A stretch of DNA of 64,000 nucleotides from Marimonas lutisalis (GTDB taxonomy: Bacteria > Pseudomonadota > Alphaproteobacteria > Rhodobacterales > Rhodobacteraceae), in assembly GCF_005434965.1 (NCBI RefSeq), contig NZ_SKCI01000002.1:864001-928000 (forward strand), read 5' to 3'. The translations under genes and the position numbers were made by a program. Numbering within the stretch: position 1 is the stretch's first letter; each line of letters opens with the position of its first letter. Under the pieces are notes generated by a model. It saw only the letters and a list, made by a program, of their open reading frames with translations, was not told where the DNA came from and did not search any database. This document shows positions 35,477-45,128 of this stretch, one piece after another.

Positions 35477-36639
35477 CGGGCGCGCCGCTGCGCATCCCCA
35501 ATCGCGCGGCGCGCTGGTTGTGGCTCGAGGCGCAGGGGCTGGCCGACACGCCCACCGGGCCGCTGGACCTGCCCGCGCTGATCCATGACCTGGGGTTTGT
35601 CCAGCTCGACACGATCCGGGTGATTTCGCGGGCGCATCATCATATCCTGTGGTCACGCAACCAGAATTACCGTGAGCCGATGTTGGGCAGGCTTTTGAAA
35701 TCGCGCGGTATATTCGAGCATTTCACCCACGATGCCAGCGTGTTGCCGATGGCGTTCCTGCCGATGTGGCGGCGACAGTTCCGGCGCCGGGCCGAGATCA
35801 TTCGCAATGCCGGCTGGTGGAAGGGCATGCCCGATGCCCAAGGCCGCGCCGAGATCAGGGCGCGGATCGCGCGCGAGGGACCTCTTTCGACCCATGATTT
35901 CGATACGCGTGTTGAAGGCCGCAAGGAGATGTGGCAGCGCCCGCCGCACAAGCTCGCGCTGGACTACATGTGGTACGCGGGCGAACTGGCCACCTCGCAT
36001 CGTGAAAACTTCACCAAGTTCTACGATCTCGCCGAGCGGGTATTTCCAGCGGATCTACAGGTGCAGGAGCATCCCGAGGCAACGCAGATCGACTGGCTGT
36101 GCCGCGGTGCCTTGACGCGCTGCGGCTTTGCCACCACTGGCGAGATTCAACGCTTCTGGGATGCGATGGATGCGCGCGAGACCAGGACCTGGATCAATGC
36201 CAACGCCGCGCGCCTCGTTCCGGTAGAGGTCGAGGATGCGAAGGGCGACCTGACAAAAGGCTGGGCGCTTCCCGATATCGAGATGCGATTGGCAAATGTG
36301 CAAAAGCCCACCTCGCGCCTGCGCATCCTTAACCCGTTCGACCCGGTGATCCGTGACAGGGCCCGGTTGGAACGGTTATTCGGGTTCCAATACCGAAATG
36401 AAATGTTCACGCCCGCCGCAAAGCGCGTATGGGGATACCACGTTTACCCGCTGCTTGAAGGCGATCGTTTCATCGGGCGGATCGAGGCCAGGGCAGATCG
36501 CGGCCGGGGGGTGCTAGCCCTCGAAAAACAGTGGATCGAGCCCGGAGTACAATGGACCGCCGCGCGTGATGACAAGCTTCAGGCCGAATTGATGCGAATT
36601 GCCCGCCTGGCGGGGGTGGATCGGATTACCCGCCCCTGA
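35470..36639 (+). CDS. YcaQ/AlkZ-like DNA glycosylase
   Basis: A 389-aa winged-helix protein of the family of E. coli YcaQ and Streptomyces AlkZ, which unhook interstrand crosslinks. The catalytic Q-phi-D motif is seen as Gln45-Leu46-Asp47 (FVQLDTI), the YcaQ form. It is translationally close to moaE, though a functional link is not obvious. Its 3' end overlaps the convergent gene by 14 bp. Confidence 0.85.
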   Translation: MVTGAPLRIPNRAARWLWLEAQGLADTPTGPLDLPALIHDLGFVQLDTIRVISRAHHHILWSRNQNYREPMLGRLLKSRGIFEHFTHDASVLPMAFLPMWRRQFRRRAEIIRNAGWWKGMPDAQGRAEIRARIAREGPLSTHDFDTRVEGRKEMWQRPPHKLALDYMWYAGELATSHRENFTKFYDLAERVFPADLQVQEHPEATQIDWLCRGALTRCGFATTGEIQRFWDAMDARETRTWINANAARLVPVEVEDAKGDLTKGWALPDIEMRLANVQKPTSRLRILNPFDPVIRDRARLERLFGFQYRNEMFTPAAKRVWGYHVYPLLEGDRFIGRIEARADRGRGVLALEKQWIEPGVQWTAARDDKLQAELMRIARLAGVDRITRP

Positions 36640-36952
36640 CCTGTTCGAGATGCGAGCGCAGCTCCTCGGCCTCGTGCCGAGCATCGCGCAAACCTTCCAT
36701 GGCCGCCGCCAGTTCGGCCTCGGTCTGCGATAGCTGGTTGGTCAGCTCCGCTTCACGCTGTTGCAGGTAGGTGATGGCCTGGTCGCGGGTCTCCTCGGCC
36801 TCGTGCAACTCCTGCGCCATCTTCTCAAGCTCTTCCATGTCGGAACGTGCGACGCGGGTGAAGCGATGGATCAACCAGTTCGCAAACCACCCCATGCAAA
36901 AGGCAACAAACAGGATAATCGCTGTTGCAATGATGAACTCAGTTCTGGTCAT
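36626..36952 (-). CDS. Small membrane-anchored coiled-coil protein
   Basis: A 108-aa protein with one N-terminal helix (FIIATAIILFVAFCMGWFAN, about 5-24) and a long charged coiled coil (45-105). The ATG at 36952 lies inside the end of the OmpA-family gene, so the two are coupled. It may link or scaffold envelope proteins. Function unknown. Confidence 0.7.
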   Translation of the reverse strand: MTRTEFIIATAIILFVAFCMGWFANWLIHRFTRVARSDMEELEKMAQELHEAEETRDQAITYLQQREAELTNQLSQTEAELAAAMEGLRDARHEAEELRSHLEQVRGG

Positions 36953-38852
36953 CCGGGGTTCCCTCGTCTTGCGCGCCGTCCTCCGCCGCGTCCGCTGCGT
37001 CCTGTTCGACGCTTTCCAGCGTGGTTTCTGTTTCCTCGATCGGCTCCGGCCGGATAATGCGGAATTCGATCCGGCGATTGGCCTCGCGCCCGTCCTCCGT
37101 GCCGTTGTCGGCGATCGGTTGCGTTTCGCCATAGCCGACGGCGGTGAAGGTCGATGTCAGAACGCGGCGCGCCCGCAATCCGTTCAACACTGCCTGTGCC
37201 CGCGCCTGGCTCAGTTGCTGGTTCATCACTTCGCGGCCCTGACTGTCGGTATGTCCGCCAATCTCAAGTTTGAGCGGACCGCATTTCTTCAGGATTTCAG
37301 CGATGTCGTCCAGGGTTTTGCGCGCGCCAGCGTCAATCGTGTCCGAGCCAGGTTCGAAGCTGATCTTGCGGTTGGCCTGAATGGCCTTGATCTGAACTTC
37401 GCATTCTTCCGGCGTTGGCAGGCTGGCTACAGGATCGAGTTTTTCCTGGTAGGTCACGTCGATTGAAAAGCGCTCGGCCTCGCCCAGCTTCTCCGACAGC
37501 AGACGTGCGATGGTCGCGTTGGCATCGCTGTTGCCGGTATTCCCGCTGACAACAACGCTGTCAGGGGAAATCGTGACCGCGCCGTTCGACAGATAGGACA
37601 ACGCCTCGAGCCCGGCCAGAACACGTATGGGCCAGGTGGCGGGCAGTTTTTCGTCGATACGTGCCGAACTGTGGACAACATCGAATCCGAAACGCGCGCG
37701 CGCAAAGCTCATTGCGGTATCGCGGAAAAGCTCATCGGGAAGCCGGCCGCGCATCTGGACGAGCCCTTCGGGCGACAGAGTGGCGACGAATTCAGGCGGC
37801 CCGGCCGCTTCCGATTGCGGCGTCTCGGGCAGAACTGCGTGCAGCGTAAACACTTCAGGCAGCGCGTTTTCAAGCTCGCCCACGACCTGGTCGAACAGGG
37901 CTTGCTCGGTGCCTTCGGCGGCCACGAGGGTGATGTCGGCATCGGCAAAGGTGATCGAACCCGCGCCCAATTTTGCAAGCGCGGCAATCGACATCTCTGC
38001 CGCGCGCGACCAGTTCGGAGATGGCACGCCAAGCCCGATCGTGCACGAGGCTTTTCCGCTCAGACCGGCCTTCAGTGCCGCCGACAGGATACGATCGCGA
38101 GAGGTTTCGCTTTCGGCGGAGCAGCTATCGAAGCGCGCGCCGGCATCGTCGATCAGAAAGCGCAGCGAAAAGGGCGTAATGACCGGACGCGGCGCCGAGA
38201 TATCAAGCACGATCCTGAGATCGCGCGGCGCGGCGCGCGTCAGATCGGTCTCCAGCTTGCGCTTGGCTTCGGCGCTGTCGGACATGGCCGTCACGCCAAC
38301 CCGCGTCGCATCTATCGAGATTTTCGAACGTGGAAGCGACCCGAGCGATTCAATGCCAAATTCCAATGCCCTGTCCCATCCATCCGGAACGGGATAATCG
38401 GCCGATTCAAGCAGGTCGGCTACGTTGCCTTCGCCGGCGATGTCCGTCAGGTCGTCGATCAGACGCTCACGATCCGTTGCGGCCGGGATCAGGCCGATGA
38501 GCGAAATACCGGAATCATTTCGCAGGATTTCAATCGAAAAGCGGGGTGGCGTAAGCCCCTTGTCGGCCTTGACCTCCATGTTGTCGATGACCCTCGCGGC
38601 ATCGACAACGCTGCCGGCCGTGCTGACGGCAAGAAAGCGCGAGGCCTCGCTGGGAGCCGTGCCGGTCAGGAACACCTGGAGTCCATCAGCATAGACTTCG
38701 GCCCAGGTCAGCTCTTGCTCGTCCAGTGCCCTGCGAACGCCTATCTCGGAATTGTCCTCGATCAGGGTAACAGCCAGACTGGCAGCGAAAAGGCAGGCGA
38801 TGGCCGCAGAGACGAAGGTGCCCAGGATGATAAATAGCGAAGAAAGGCGCAT
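36939..38852 (-). CDS. OmpA-family protein with BON-like repeats
   Basis: A 637-aa envelope protein. An N-terminal signal or anchor (6-30) is followed by about 450 residues of repeated alpha/beta units resembling BON domains. The C-terminal OmpA/MotB peptidoglycan-binding domain (about 500-605) contains GGHTDSQG and NRRIEF. The tail is acidic. There is no N-terminal beta-barrel, so it is a periplasmic or inner-membrane peptidoglycan-binding protein. Confidence 0.85.
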   Translation of the reverse strand: MRLSSLFIILGTFVSAAIACLFAASLAVTLIEDNSEIGVRRALDEQELTWAEVYADGLQVFLTGTAPSEASRFLAVSTAGSVVDAARVIDNMEVKADKGLTPPRFSIEILRNDSGISLIGLIPAATDRERLIDDLTDIAGEGNVADLLESADYPVPDGWDRALEFGIESLGSLPRSKISIDATRVGVTAMSDSAEAKRKLETDLTRAAPRDLRIVLDISAPRPVITPFSLRFLIDDAGARFDSCSAESETSRDRILSAALKAGLSGKASCTIGLGVPSPNWSRAAEMSIAALAKLGAGSITFADADITLVAAEGTEQALFDQVVGELENALPEVFTLHAVLPETPQSEAAGPPEFVATLSPEGLVQMRGRLPDELFRDTAMSFARARFGFDVVHSSARIDEKLPATWPIRVLAGLEALSYLSNGAVTISPDSVVVSGNTGNSDANATIARLLSEKLGEAERFSIDVTYQEKLDPVASLPTPEECEVQIKAIQANRKISFEPGSDTIDAGARKTLDDIAEILKKCGPLKLEIGGHTDSQGREVMNQQLSQARAQAVLNGLRARRVLTSTFTAVGYGETQPIADNGTEDGREANRRIEFRIIRPEPIEETETTLESVEQDAADAAEDGAQDEGTPDDQN

Positions 38853-38911
38853 CTGACCCTTGAACCGAAAAGCGTTGCCCGTTCCTTATGCCCTGCTGTC
38901 CGAGGTTGCAA

Positions 38912-39883
38912 TCAAAGGAATAGCGCGACGGCGAAAAACAGCAAGGGGATCAGGCCGGTATCACGGTTGGCGCGAAACAGCATGAGCAGGCGATCGTTGT
39001 CATCGAGATCCAGCATGCGCATCTGCCACAACATATGCCAGCCCATCACGCAGGGCCCCGCCAGCGCAATCAGCAGCGCCAGGGGATTCGCGTTCTGTTC
39101 GACCATAGCCGAGATGATGGCGAGCCCCATCAGGGCGACCGTTGCCACCAGGAAACGCCGCAGCCAGGTCGGCGTTTGCGGACCGAACAGGCGCGCCGTG
39201 GATTTGACGCCGATCAGGGCGTCATCCTCTTTGTCCTGATGGGCATAAATCGTGTCGTAGAACAGTGTCCAGGAAATGCCGGCGACATAGAGGAAAAGAG
39301 CAGGTGTCTGAAGTGCGCCGGTGTGCGCTGTCCAGGCCAATAGGGCACCCCAGTTGAAGGCGAGACCAAGAAAGACCTGCGGCCACCAAGTGAAGCGTTT
39401 GGCGAACGGATAGATCGCGACAGGGACAAGCGACACAACCCCGAGGATGATGGCATTGACGTTGAAACTGAGCAGGATCGCGAAGGCCACCAGCGCCTGT
39501 GCGATCATCCAGGCAGCAGCCTGGCGCACAGAAACCTGGCCAGATGGAATGGGGCGCGATCTCGTGCGCTCGACACTGCCGTCGAACTCGCGGTCGGTGA
39601 TGTCATTCCAGGTACAGCCCGCCCCGCGCATGAGCCAGGCGCCAAGCCCGCAGGCTATGAAAATCCAAAGATCGAACATGCGCGCCTGTCCGTCGTAGAG
39701 CATACCAAGGGCAAGACCCCACCAGCAGGGAAGGAGCAAAAGCCATGTACCGATCGGGCGATCGGCACGGGACAGGCGCAGGTAAGGGCGTGTTGCCGGT
39801 GGCGCGACACGATCCACCCAATTGCCGCTCACGGCATCGGAAACCTGGCCCGTGGGCTCTGGCGTCTCGTCAGGTGTGGTCAT
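38912..39883 (-). CDS. ubiA: 4-hydroxybenzoate octaprenyltransferase
   Basis: A 323-aa polytopic membrane enzyme of ubiquinone synthesis. Both Asp-rich prenyl-diphosphate motifs are present: NDITDREFD and YDTIYAHQDKEDD. The ATG at 39883 is chosen; the much longer frame upstream runs antisense through rsmE. It is divergent from rsmE with only 12 bp between the starts. Confidence 0.93.
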   Translation of the reverse strand: MTTPDETPEPTGQVSDAVSGNWVDRVAPPATRPYLRLSRADRPIGTWLLLLPCWWGLALGMLYDGQARMFDLWIFIACGLGAWLMRGAGCTWNDITDREFDGSVERTRSRPIPSGQVSVRQAAAWMIAQALVAFAILLSFNVNAIILGVVSLVPVAIYPFAKRFTWWPQVFLGLAFNWGALLAWTAHTGALQTPALFLYVAGISWTLFYDTIYAHQDKEDDALIGVKSTARLFGPQTPTWLRRFLVATVALMGLAIISAMVEQNANPLALLIALAGPCVMGWHMLWQMRMLDLDDNDRLLMLFRANRDTGLIPLLFFAVALFL

Positions 39884-39895
39884 ATTGTCGGGCCT

Positions 39896-40624
39896 ATGAA
39901 AGCGGCAAAGATCAGACTGTATGTAGAGCACCCGTTGGGCCAAGGGCAAACGGTTCCTTTGGAACGCGACCAGGCGCATTATCTGTTCGGGGTGATGCGG
40001 CAGGATGAAGGGGCGCAGGTTCTGCTGTTCAACGGGCAGGATGGTGAATGGCGGGCCGAAATTGTTGAGAAAGGTAAACGCGGCGGTAAGCTTCTGTGTC
40101 AGGAGCAGACACAAGTGCAGAGCCTGCCGCCGGACCTGTGGCTTCTGTTCGCGCCGATCAAGAAGGCGCGCACGGATTTCATTGTCGAGAAGGCGGCCGA
40201 AATGGGGGTGCGTGAAATCCGGCCCGTACAGACAGAATTCACCAATGCCGAGCGGATCCGCCGCGACAGGCTGCAGGCCCACGTGATCGAGGCGGCCGAG
40301 CAATGCGGCGGCGTTTTCGTGCCCGAGGTCAGGGAGCTGGAGCGGCTGGATCGATTGCTGCAGGGATGGCCGGAGGACCGGCAACTGATGTTCTGCGACG
40401 AGGCTTTGGCCGGTGGCTCGCCCGTTCTGAAAGCAAATCAAGATGCCGGGCCGTGGGCCATCCTGATCGGGCCGGAGGGTGGATTTTCCGAAGCAGAACG
40501 AGACCGGTTGCAGGCCCTGGAGTTTGCGCATCCGGTTGCCCTTGGGCCCCGGATCCTGCGCGCGGATACGGCGGCGGTGGCGGCAATGACCCTGTGGCAG
40601 ATGCAGTTGGGGGACTGGCGGTGA
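39896..40624 (+). CDS. rsmE: 16S rRNA (uracil-1498-N3)-methyltransferase
   Basis: A 242-aa SPOUT-class RNA methyltransferase with an N-terminal PUA-like domain and the knot motifs IGPEGGFSEAE and LGPRILRADTA. It methylates U1498 of 16S rRNA. The stop overlaps the GTG start of the next gene. Confidence 0.93.
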   Translation: MKAAKIRLYVEHPLGQGQTVPLERDQAHYLFGVMRQDEGAQVLLFNGQDGEWRAEIVEKGKRGGKLLCQEQTQVQSLPPDLWLLFAPIKKARTDFIVEKAAEMGVREIRPVQTEFTNAERIRRDRLQAHVIEAAEQCGGVFVPEVRELERLDRLLQGWPEDRQLMFCDEALAGGSPVLKANQDAGPWAILIGPEGGFSEAERDRLQALEFAHPVALGPRILRADTAAVAAMTLWQMQLGDWR

Positions 40625-41145
40625 GCTTCGTCCGGCCAGAAGCGCGCGCTGCCTTGTGGCGCTGGCGCGAGGTGTTGCTGGGCGCGGTGATCACGGCGCT
40701 TGGGGCCAACTGGGCCTTGGCGGCGCAGGGCATCCTGTCATGGGTCGGCTGGCCTGTGCTGGTGATCGGGCTTGGCCTGCTGATCGCGGGATTGCAGCGT
40801 GCGCGGGTGCGCCCGCGCAGCGGCGGGGCCGGGGTGGTCGATCTGGACGAAGCGGAACTTCGCTATTTTCTGCCGGAAGGGGGCGTGGTCATTCCCCTGT
40901 CCACGATCCGGCGGATCGAGATCGATGCGCAGGGAGACACGGCGGAGGGCGAGTTTTTCTGGGAATTTACCGATGCTGACGGGCGGCGGGCGCGTATTCC
41001 GGCCTCGGCCGTCGGTGCGGAGAAACTTCTCGATGCACTCGCACAGTTTCCTGGCGCGCAGTATCGCGAGGTCGCCGCGGCCTCGGCCGCGCGGGTGCCG
41101 CAAAAATTCGTTATCTGGCAACATGACGTCGCGCGGCTGCATTGA
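40621..41145 (+). CDS. Conserved membrane protein of unknown function
   Basis: A 174-aa protein with a GTG start (GTGA overlap with rsmE). Two hydrophobic helices lie at about 19-33 and 38-55, then a soluble domain rich in beta strands that reads like a PH-type fold, with no motif I can name. Coupled to rsmE, but the role is unclear. Confidence 0.65.
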   Translation: MSFVRPEARAALWRWREVLLGAVITALGANWALAAQGILSWVGWPVLVIGLGLLIAGLQRARVRPRSGGAGVVDLDEAELRYFLPEGGVVIPLSTIRRIEIDAQGDTAEGEFFWEFTDADGRRARIPASAVGAEKLLDALAQFPGAQYREVAAASAARVPQKFVIWQHDVARLH

Positions 41146-41206
41146 CACTGGGTTTCTTTCGCCGCACTCCTTTCGTTGATACGCGAACAGATCGGAGTAC
41201 TTCTGC

Positions 41207-42577
41207 ATGTCCATTCCCCAGTCCGGCGGCGGTCCGATCGAGCGCCATGAACAACTGGCCGAATACCTGGCCGAGGGCTGCAAGCCCAAGGAAGACTGGC
41301 GGATCGGCACCGAGCACGAGAAGTTCGGCTATTGCAAGGATACGCATCTGCCGATTCCCTACCGGGGCGAAAAGTCGGTCCTGGCGGTGCTGGAAGGCCT
41401 GCGCGACCTTCACGATTGGGAGCCGCTCTATGAAGGCGAAAATATCGTTGGATTGGAAAAGGATGGCGCCAATGTGAGCCTGGAGCCGGGCGGGCAGCTG
41501 GAGCTGTCGGGCGCGCCGCTGCATTCGATCCACGAGACCTGTGACGAGGTCAACGCGCACCTTCGGGACGTCAAGGATATCGCCGACAAGGTGGGTGTAG
41601 GCTTCATCGGCCTTGGGGCCGCGCCGGAATGGACGCATGAGCAGATGCCGATGATGCCCAAGGGGCGTTACAAGCTGATGACCGATTACATGGGCAAGGT
41701 CGGCACACTGGGCACCGCGATGATGTACAGGACCTGCACCGTGCAGGTGAACCTGGATTTCAGTTCCGAGGCGGACATGGTGCAGAAGATGCGCGTTGCG
41801 CTGGCGCTTCAGCCGGTGGCGACGGCGCTCTTTGCCAACTCGCCCTTCTTCGAGGGCAAGCCCAACGGCTGGAAATCGTGGCGCGCGCATATCTGGCAGA
41901 ATCTCGATCCGGCGCGCACGGGCATGCTGCCCTTCGTGTTCGACGACGGTTTCGGGTTCGAGGCCTGGGTCGAATACGCGCTCGATGTGCCGATGTATTT
42001 CGTCTATCGCGATGGCAAATACATCAACGCGCTGGGCCAGAGTTTCCGGGATTTCCTGAAGGGAAAGCTGCCGGCGCTGCCGGGCGAGACGCCGACGCTG
42101 AGCGACTGGGCCGATCACCTGACGACGATCTTCCCCGAGGCGCGGGTCAAGAAATTCATCGAGATGCGCGGGGCCGATGGCGGGCCGTGGCGGCGGCTGT
42201 GTGCGTTGCCAGCGCTGTGGGTTGGCCTGACCTATGACCAGACCGCGCTGGACGCGGCCTGGGACATGGTCAAGGGCTGGGACGCGGAAACGCGCGATGC
42301 GCTGCGCGTAGCGGCCGGCAAGGACGGTCTGCAGGCGCAGGTGGGCAACCTGAACATGCGTGACCTGGCGCGTGACGTGCTGGAAATCGCGCGTGAGGGG
42401 TTGCGGGCCCGCGCGGTACCGGGCGCGGGGGGCATGGTGCCGGACGAGCGGCATTTCCTGCATGCGCTGGAGGACAGCGTGACCGACAACAAGGTGCCGG
42501 CGGACGAGTTGCTGGAGCGCTATCACGGCGACTGGAACGGCGATCTGAGCCGGATCTACGACGAATACGCCTATTGA
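41207..42577 (+). CDS. gshA: Glutamate-cysteine ligase (plant/alphaproteobacterial type)
   Basis: A 456-aa enzyme catalysing the first step of glutathione synthesis. RIGTEHEKFGY near residue 40 and the long central ATP-grasp-like core match the plant-type GCL found in alphaproteobacteria. Single gene, convergent with plsY; the 184-bp gap between them has no clear hairpin. Confidence 0.92.
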   Translation: MSIPQSGGGPIERHEQLAEYLAEGCKPKEDWRIGTEHEKFGYCKDTHLPIPYRGEKSVLAVLEGLRDLHDWEPLYEGENIVGLEKDGANVSLEPGGQLELSGAPLHSIHETCDEVNAHLRDVKDIADKVGVGFIGLGAAPEWTHEQMPMMPKGRYKLMTDYMGKVGTLGTAMMYRTCTVQVNLDFSSEADMVQKMRVALALQPVATALFANSPFFEGKPNGWKSWRAHIWQNLDPARTGMLPFVFDDGFGFEAWVEYALDVPMYFVYRDGKYINALGQSFRDFLKGKLPALPGETPTLSDWADHLTTIFPEARVKKFIEMRGADGGPWRRLCALPALWVGLTYDQTALDAAWDMVKGWDAETRDALRVAAGKDGLQAQVGNLNMRDLARDVLEIAREGLRARAVPGAGGMVPDERHFLHALEDSVTDNKVPADELLERYHGDWNGDLSRIYDEYAY

Positions 42578-42761
42578 TTTCGTAAACGGAAGTTTGAGCG
42601 ATCTTAACCTTCCCTAACCGGTTTGAGGCCGAAAACGGGTGTATGATTTGCGTGCACCGCCCGGCTGACATCCGGCTGCCGGCGGAATCGCCCGCCCGAT
42701 ACGGGCCAAAGCGTTAACGGCACAGCGCACGGTGGGGTTGGATTTTGGTAACAGAGAACGC

Positions 42762-43367
42762 CTATTTCTGGCCGATCTTCGGCTCGGTCCCGGCGCGCAG
42801 GCGGGCGATGTTGGCACTGTGGCGCAGGTAGACGAGGATCGTGAGCGCCACGCCGAGGAAGAATGCCGTGCCGTGATCGAGGATCAGCAGCCAGGCGGTT
42901 GAACTTCCGGCAGCGACCAGGGCCGAGAGCGAGGAAATCCGGCTGATCACAGCGGTGGCGAGCCAGGTCAGGCAGCAGGCGATCCCGGCAGGCCAGGCGA
43001 GCGCCAGCATGATGCCGAGGAAGGTGGCAACCCCCTTGCCGCCCTTGAAGTTGAGCCAGACCGGGAAGCAATGGCCGAGAAAGGCGAATAGCGCCGCGAT
43101 CTGCGCCGCGTCCTCGCCCACGATCATCCGCCCTGCGATCACCGCCAGCGCCCCCTTGCCGCCGTCGAGCAGCAGCGTGAGCGCGGCGGCGGCCTTGTTG
43201 CCGGTGCGCAGGACGTTGGTGGCCCCGATATTGCCCGAGCCGATCTGGCGCAGGTCGCCCAGTTTCATCAGCCGTGACAGGACCATGCCAAAGGGGATCG
43301 ACCCCAGAAGGTAGCCGATCACCGCCCAGAGGCCGAGGGTGGCAAAACTTGTTTCGATCGCGGGCAT
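42762..43367 (-). CDS. plsY: Glycerol-3-phosphate acyltransferase PlsY
   Basis: A 201-aa inner-membrane acyl-phosphate:G3P acyltransferase. Conserved loops are seen: GSIPFG, GSGNIGATNVLR and GGKGVATFLG. It overlaps the upstream pyrC'-like gene by ATGA and so ends the pyrB operon. Confidence 0.95.
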   Translation of the reverse strand: MPAIETSFATLGLWAVIGYLLGSIPFGMVLSRLMKLGDLRQIGSGNIGATNVLRTGNKAAAALTLLLDGGKGALAVIAGRMIVGEDAAQIAALFAFLGHCFPVWLNFKGGKGVATFLGIMLALAWPAGIACCLTWLATAVISRISSLSALVAAGSSTAWLLILDHGTAFFLGVALTILVYLRHSANIARLRAGTEPKIGQK

Positions 43368-44635
43368 CAGCCGAACACCTTTTCTCCGCCGACGAAAGTC
43401 GCCAGCACCTTACCTTGCATGCGGGCGCCGTCAAACGGGGTGTTCTTGGATTTCGAGTTGAGCCCGAACCGGTCGAGCACGAAGGGCGCGTCGGGATCGA
43501 ACAGGATGAGATCGGCCGGGGCATCGGCGGCCAGCCGTCCGGCGGCGAGGCCAAGGCGGCGGGCCGGGTTAAGCGAGAGCGCGCGGAAGAGTTGCGGCAG
43601 GGTGAGGTGTTCGGAATGGTAGAGGCGCAAAGCGGCGGGCAGCAGGGTTTCCAGCCCGACGGCGCCGCTTGCTGCCTCTTCGAAGGGCAGGCGCTTGGAT
43701 TCCTCGTCCTGCGGGGTGTGCATGGACGAGATCGTATCGATCAGGCCGGTGCGCACCGCCTCGACCACGGCCATGCGGTCTTCTTCGGAGCGCAGCGGCG
43801 GCTTGACCTTGAAAAAGGTGCGGTAGTCGGAGACGTCGAGTTCGTTCAAGGTGAGGTGATGGACGGAGGTGCCGGCGGTGATGTCGAGCCCGTTCTTTTT
43901 CGCCCGCTCCAACGCGGGCAGGGCGCGGGCGGTGGTGATCTGGTCGGCGTGGTAGCGCGCGCCGGTCATTTCCAGCAGCGCGATGTCGCGGTCGAGCGCC
44001 ATGCGCTCGGCCATGGGGGTGACCGCCGAGAGGCCGCGCAGCGAGGCGAACTTGCCGCTGGTGGCGGCGGCGCCGTTCGACAGGATCGGCTCCTGCACAT
44101 GGGCGATGACCAGCGCGCCGAGCGAGCGGGCATAGGTGAGCGCGCGGGAAAAAACCTTAGTGTCGCTGACCACGCGGTCGCAATCGGTGAAGGCCACGGC
44201 GCCGGCATCGAGCAGGAAGCCGATCTCGGTCATTTCGCGGCCCTCGCGGCCCTTGGTGAGGGCGGCCATGGGCAGCACGTTGACCGGCGCGGCCTCGTTC
44301 GCGCGGCGGCGGACAAATTCGAGCGTTTCGGGCGTGTCGATGGCGGGCAGGGTATCGGGGCGGGTGACCATGGTGGTCACGCCGCCTGCTGCCGCGGCCA
44401 GCCCGGCGGAGCGATAGGACTCTTTATGACGTTCGCCGGGTTCGCAGACCTTCACACCGATATCGACGATGCCGGGGGCCAGGCATTTGCCGCCGCAATC
44501 CACGATTTCGTCGGCCTGTGGAGCCTCGCCGTCGCCCTGCGCGGCGATGCTCCCATCTACGACAAGGAGCCACCCGGGCGCATCGGTCTGGGCCTCGGGG
44601 TCGATCAGGCGGGCGTTGGTGAACAGGGTCTTCAT
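43367..44635 (-). CDS. pyrC': Non-catalytic dihydroorotase-like protein (PyrC'/PyrX type)
   Basis: A 422-aa amidohydrolase-fold protein aligned along its length with class I dihydroorotases but lacking metal and catalytic residues. The HxH motif of DxHVHLR is replaced at residues 58-64 by DIGVKVC, and the TDHAPH motif by SMHTPQ (304-309), losing the catalytic Asp. His179 and the His259-His260 pair survive. In Pseudomonas and others such inactive PyrC' subunits are needed to assemble aspartate carbamoyltransferase. The gene sits in the same operon as pyrB, which fits that role. The start at 44635 gives MKTLFTNARL. Genome annotations would usually call it dihydroorotase. Confidence 0.85.
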   Translation of the reverse strand: MKTLFTNARLIDPEAQTDAPGWLLVVDGSIAAQGDGEAPQADEIVDCGGKCLAPGIVDIGVKVCEPGERHKESYRSAGLAAAAGGVTTMVTRPDTLPAIDTPETLEFVRRRANEAAPVNVLPMAALTKGREGREMTEIGFLLDAGAVAFTDCDRVVSDTKVFSRALTYARSLGALVIAHVQEPILSNGAAATSGKFASLRGLSAVTPMAERMALDRDIALLEMTGARYHADQITTARALPALERAKKNGLDITAGTSVHHLTLNELDVSDYRTFFKVKPPLRSEEDRMAVVEAVRTGLIDTISSMHTPQDEESKRLPFEEAASGAVGLETLLPAALRLYHSEHLTLPQLFRALSLNPARRLGLAAGRLAADAPADLILFDPDAPFVLDRFGLNSKSKNTPFDGARMQGKVLATFVGGEKVFG

Positions 44636-44657
44636 ATGGCTTGCCTTTGGAATTGCG

Positions 44658-45128
44658 TCACTGCGCCGGGGGACGCCCACCGGCCTGAACGCGCTCGATG
44701 AGCGCCTTGGTGGCCTTGGCGTCGGGTTGATACTTGATGAGATGCTTGTCGCCGGTGAGTGTGACCACCTGCACGGCCGAGCCGAGCGTGTTGATCTGCT
44801 TGATCTCGCGCAGGCCGACGGTGCGGGTACCGGGGCCCATGAGGCGGCGATCGGTCAGGTCCCAGCGGACCGAAAGCTCGTCCGAGGCGACATACCAGCC
44901 GCGCAGAACGATTGCGGCGAGACCGCCAATCGCGCCGGTCCAGACATGCGGGTTGCCGATGACCCAGAGGATGGCCATGCCGACGGCCATGGCGATGGCC
45001 GCCATGGTGGCGTGATCGCGCCTGTACGTGGCGCGATCGGCCTGGAAACTGGCCAGAACCTCTTCGCCCTCGGCCAGGGGGGTGGTGGGCGTGTTGGTAT
45101 ATTTCAGGTCGGCAGAGGTTTCAGGCAT
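44658..45128 (-). CDS. Membrane protein with bacterial PH-like domain
   Basis: A 156-aa protein: a soluble N-terminus, two close hydrophobic helices (about 40-75), then a PH-like domain with VRWDLTDRRLM, the bPH_2 pattern of YdbS/YdbT proteins. The ATG at 45128 overlaps the end of the preceding gene. It lies 22 bp before pyrC'. Role in this operon unknown. Confidence 0.7.
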   Translation of the reverse strand: MPETSADLKYTNTPTTPLAEGEEVLASFQADRATYRRDHATMAAIAMAVGMAILWVIGNPHVWTGAIGGLAAIVLRGWYVASDELSVRWDLTDRRLMGPGTRTVGLREIKQINTLGSAVQVVTLTGDKHLIKYQPDAKATKALIERVQAGGRPPAQ

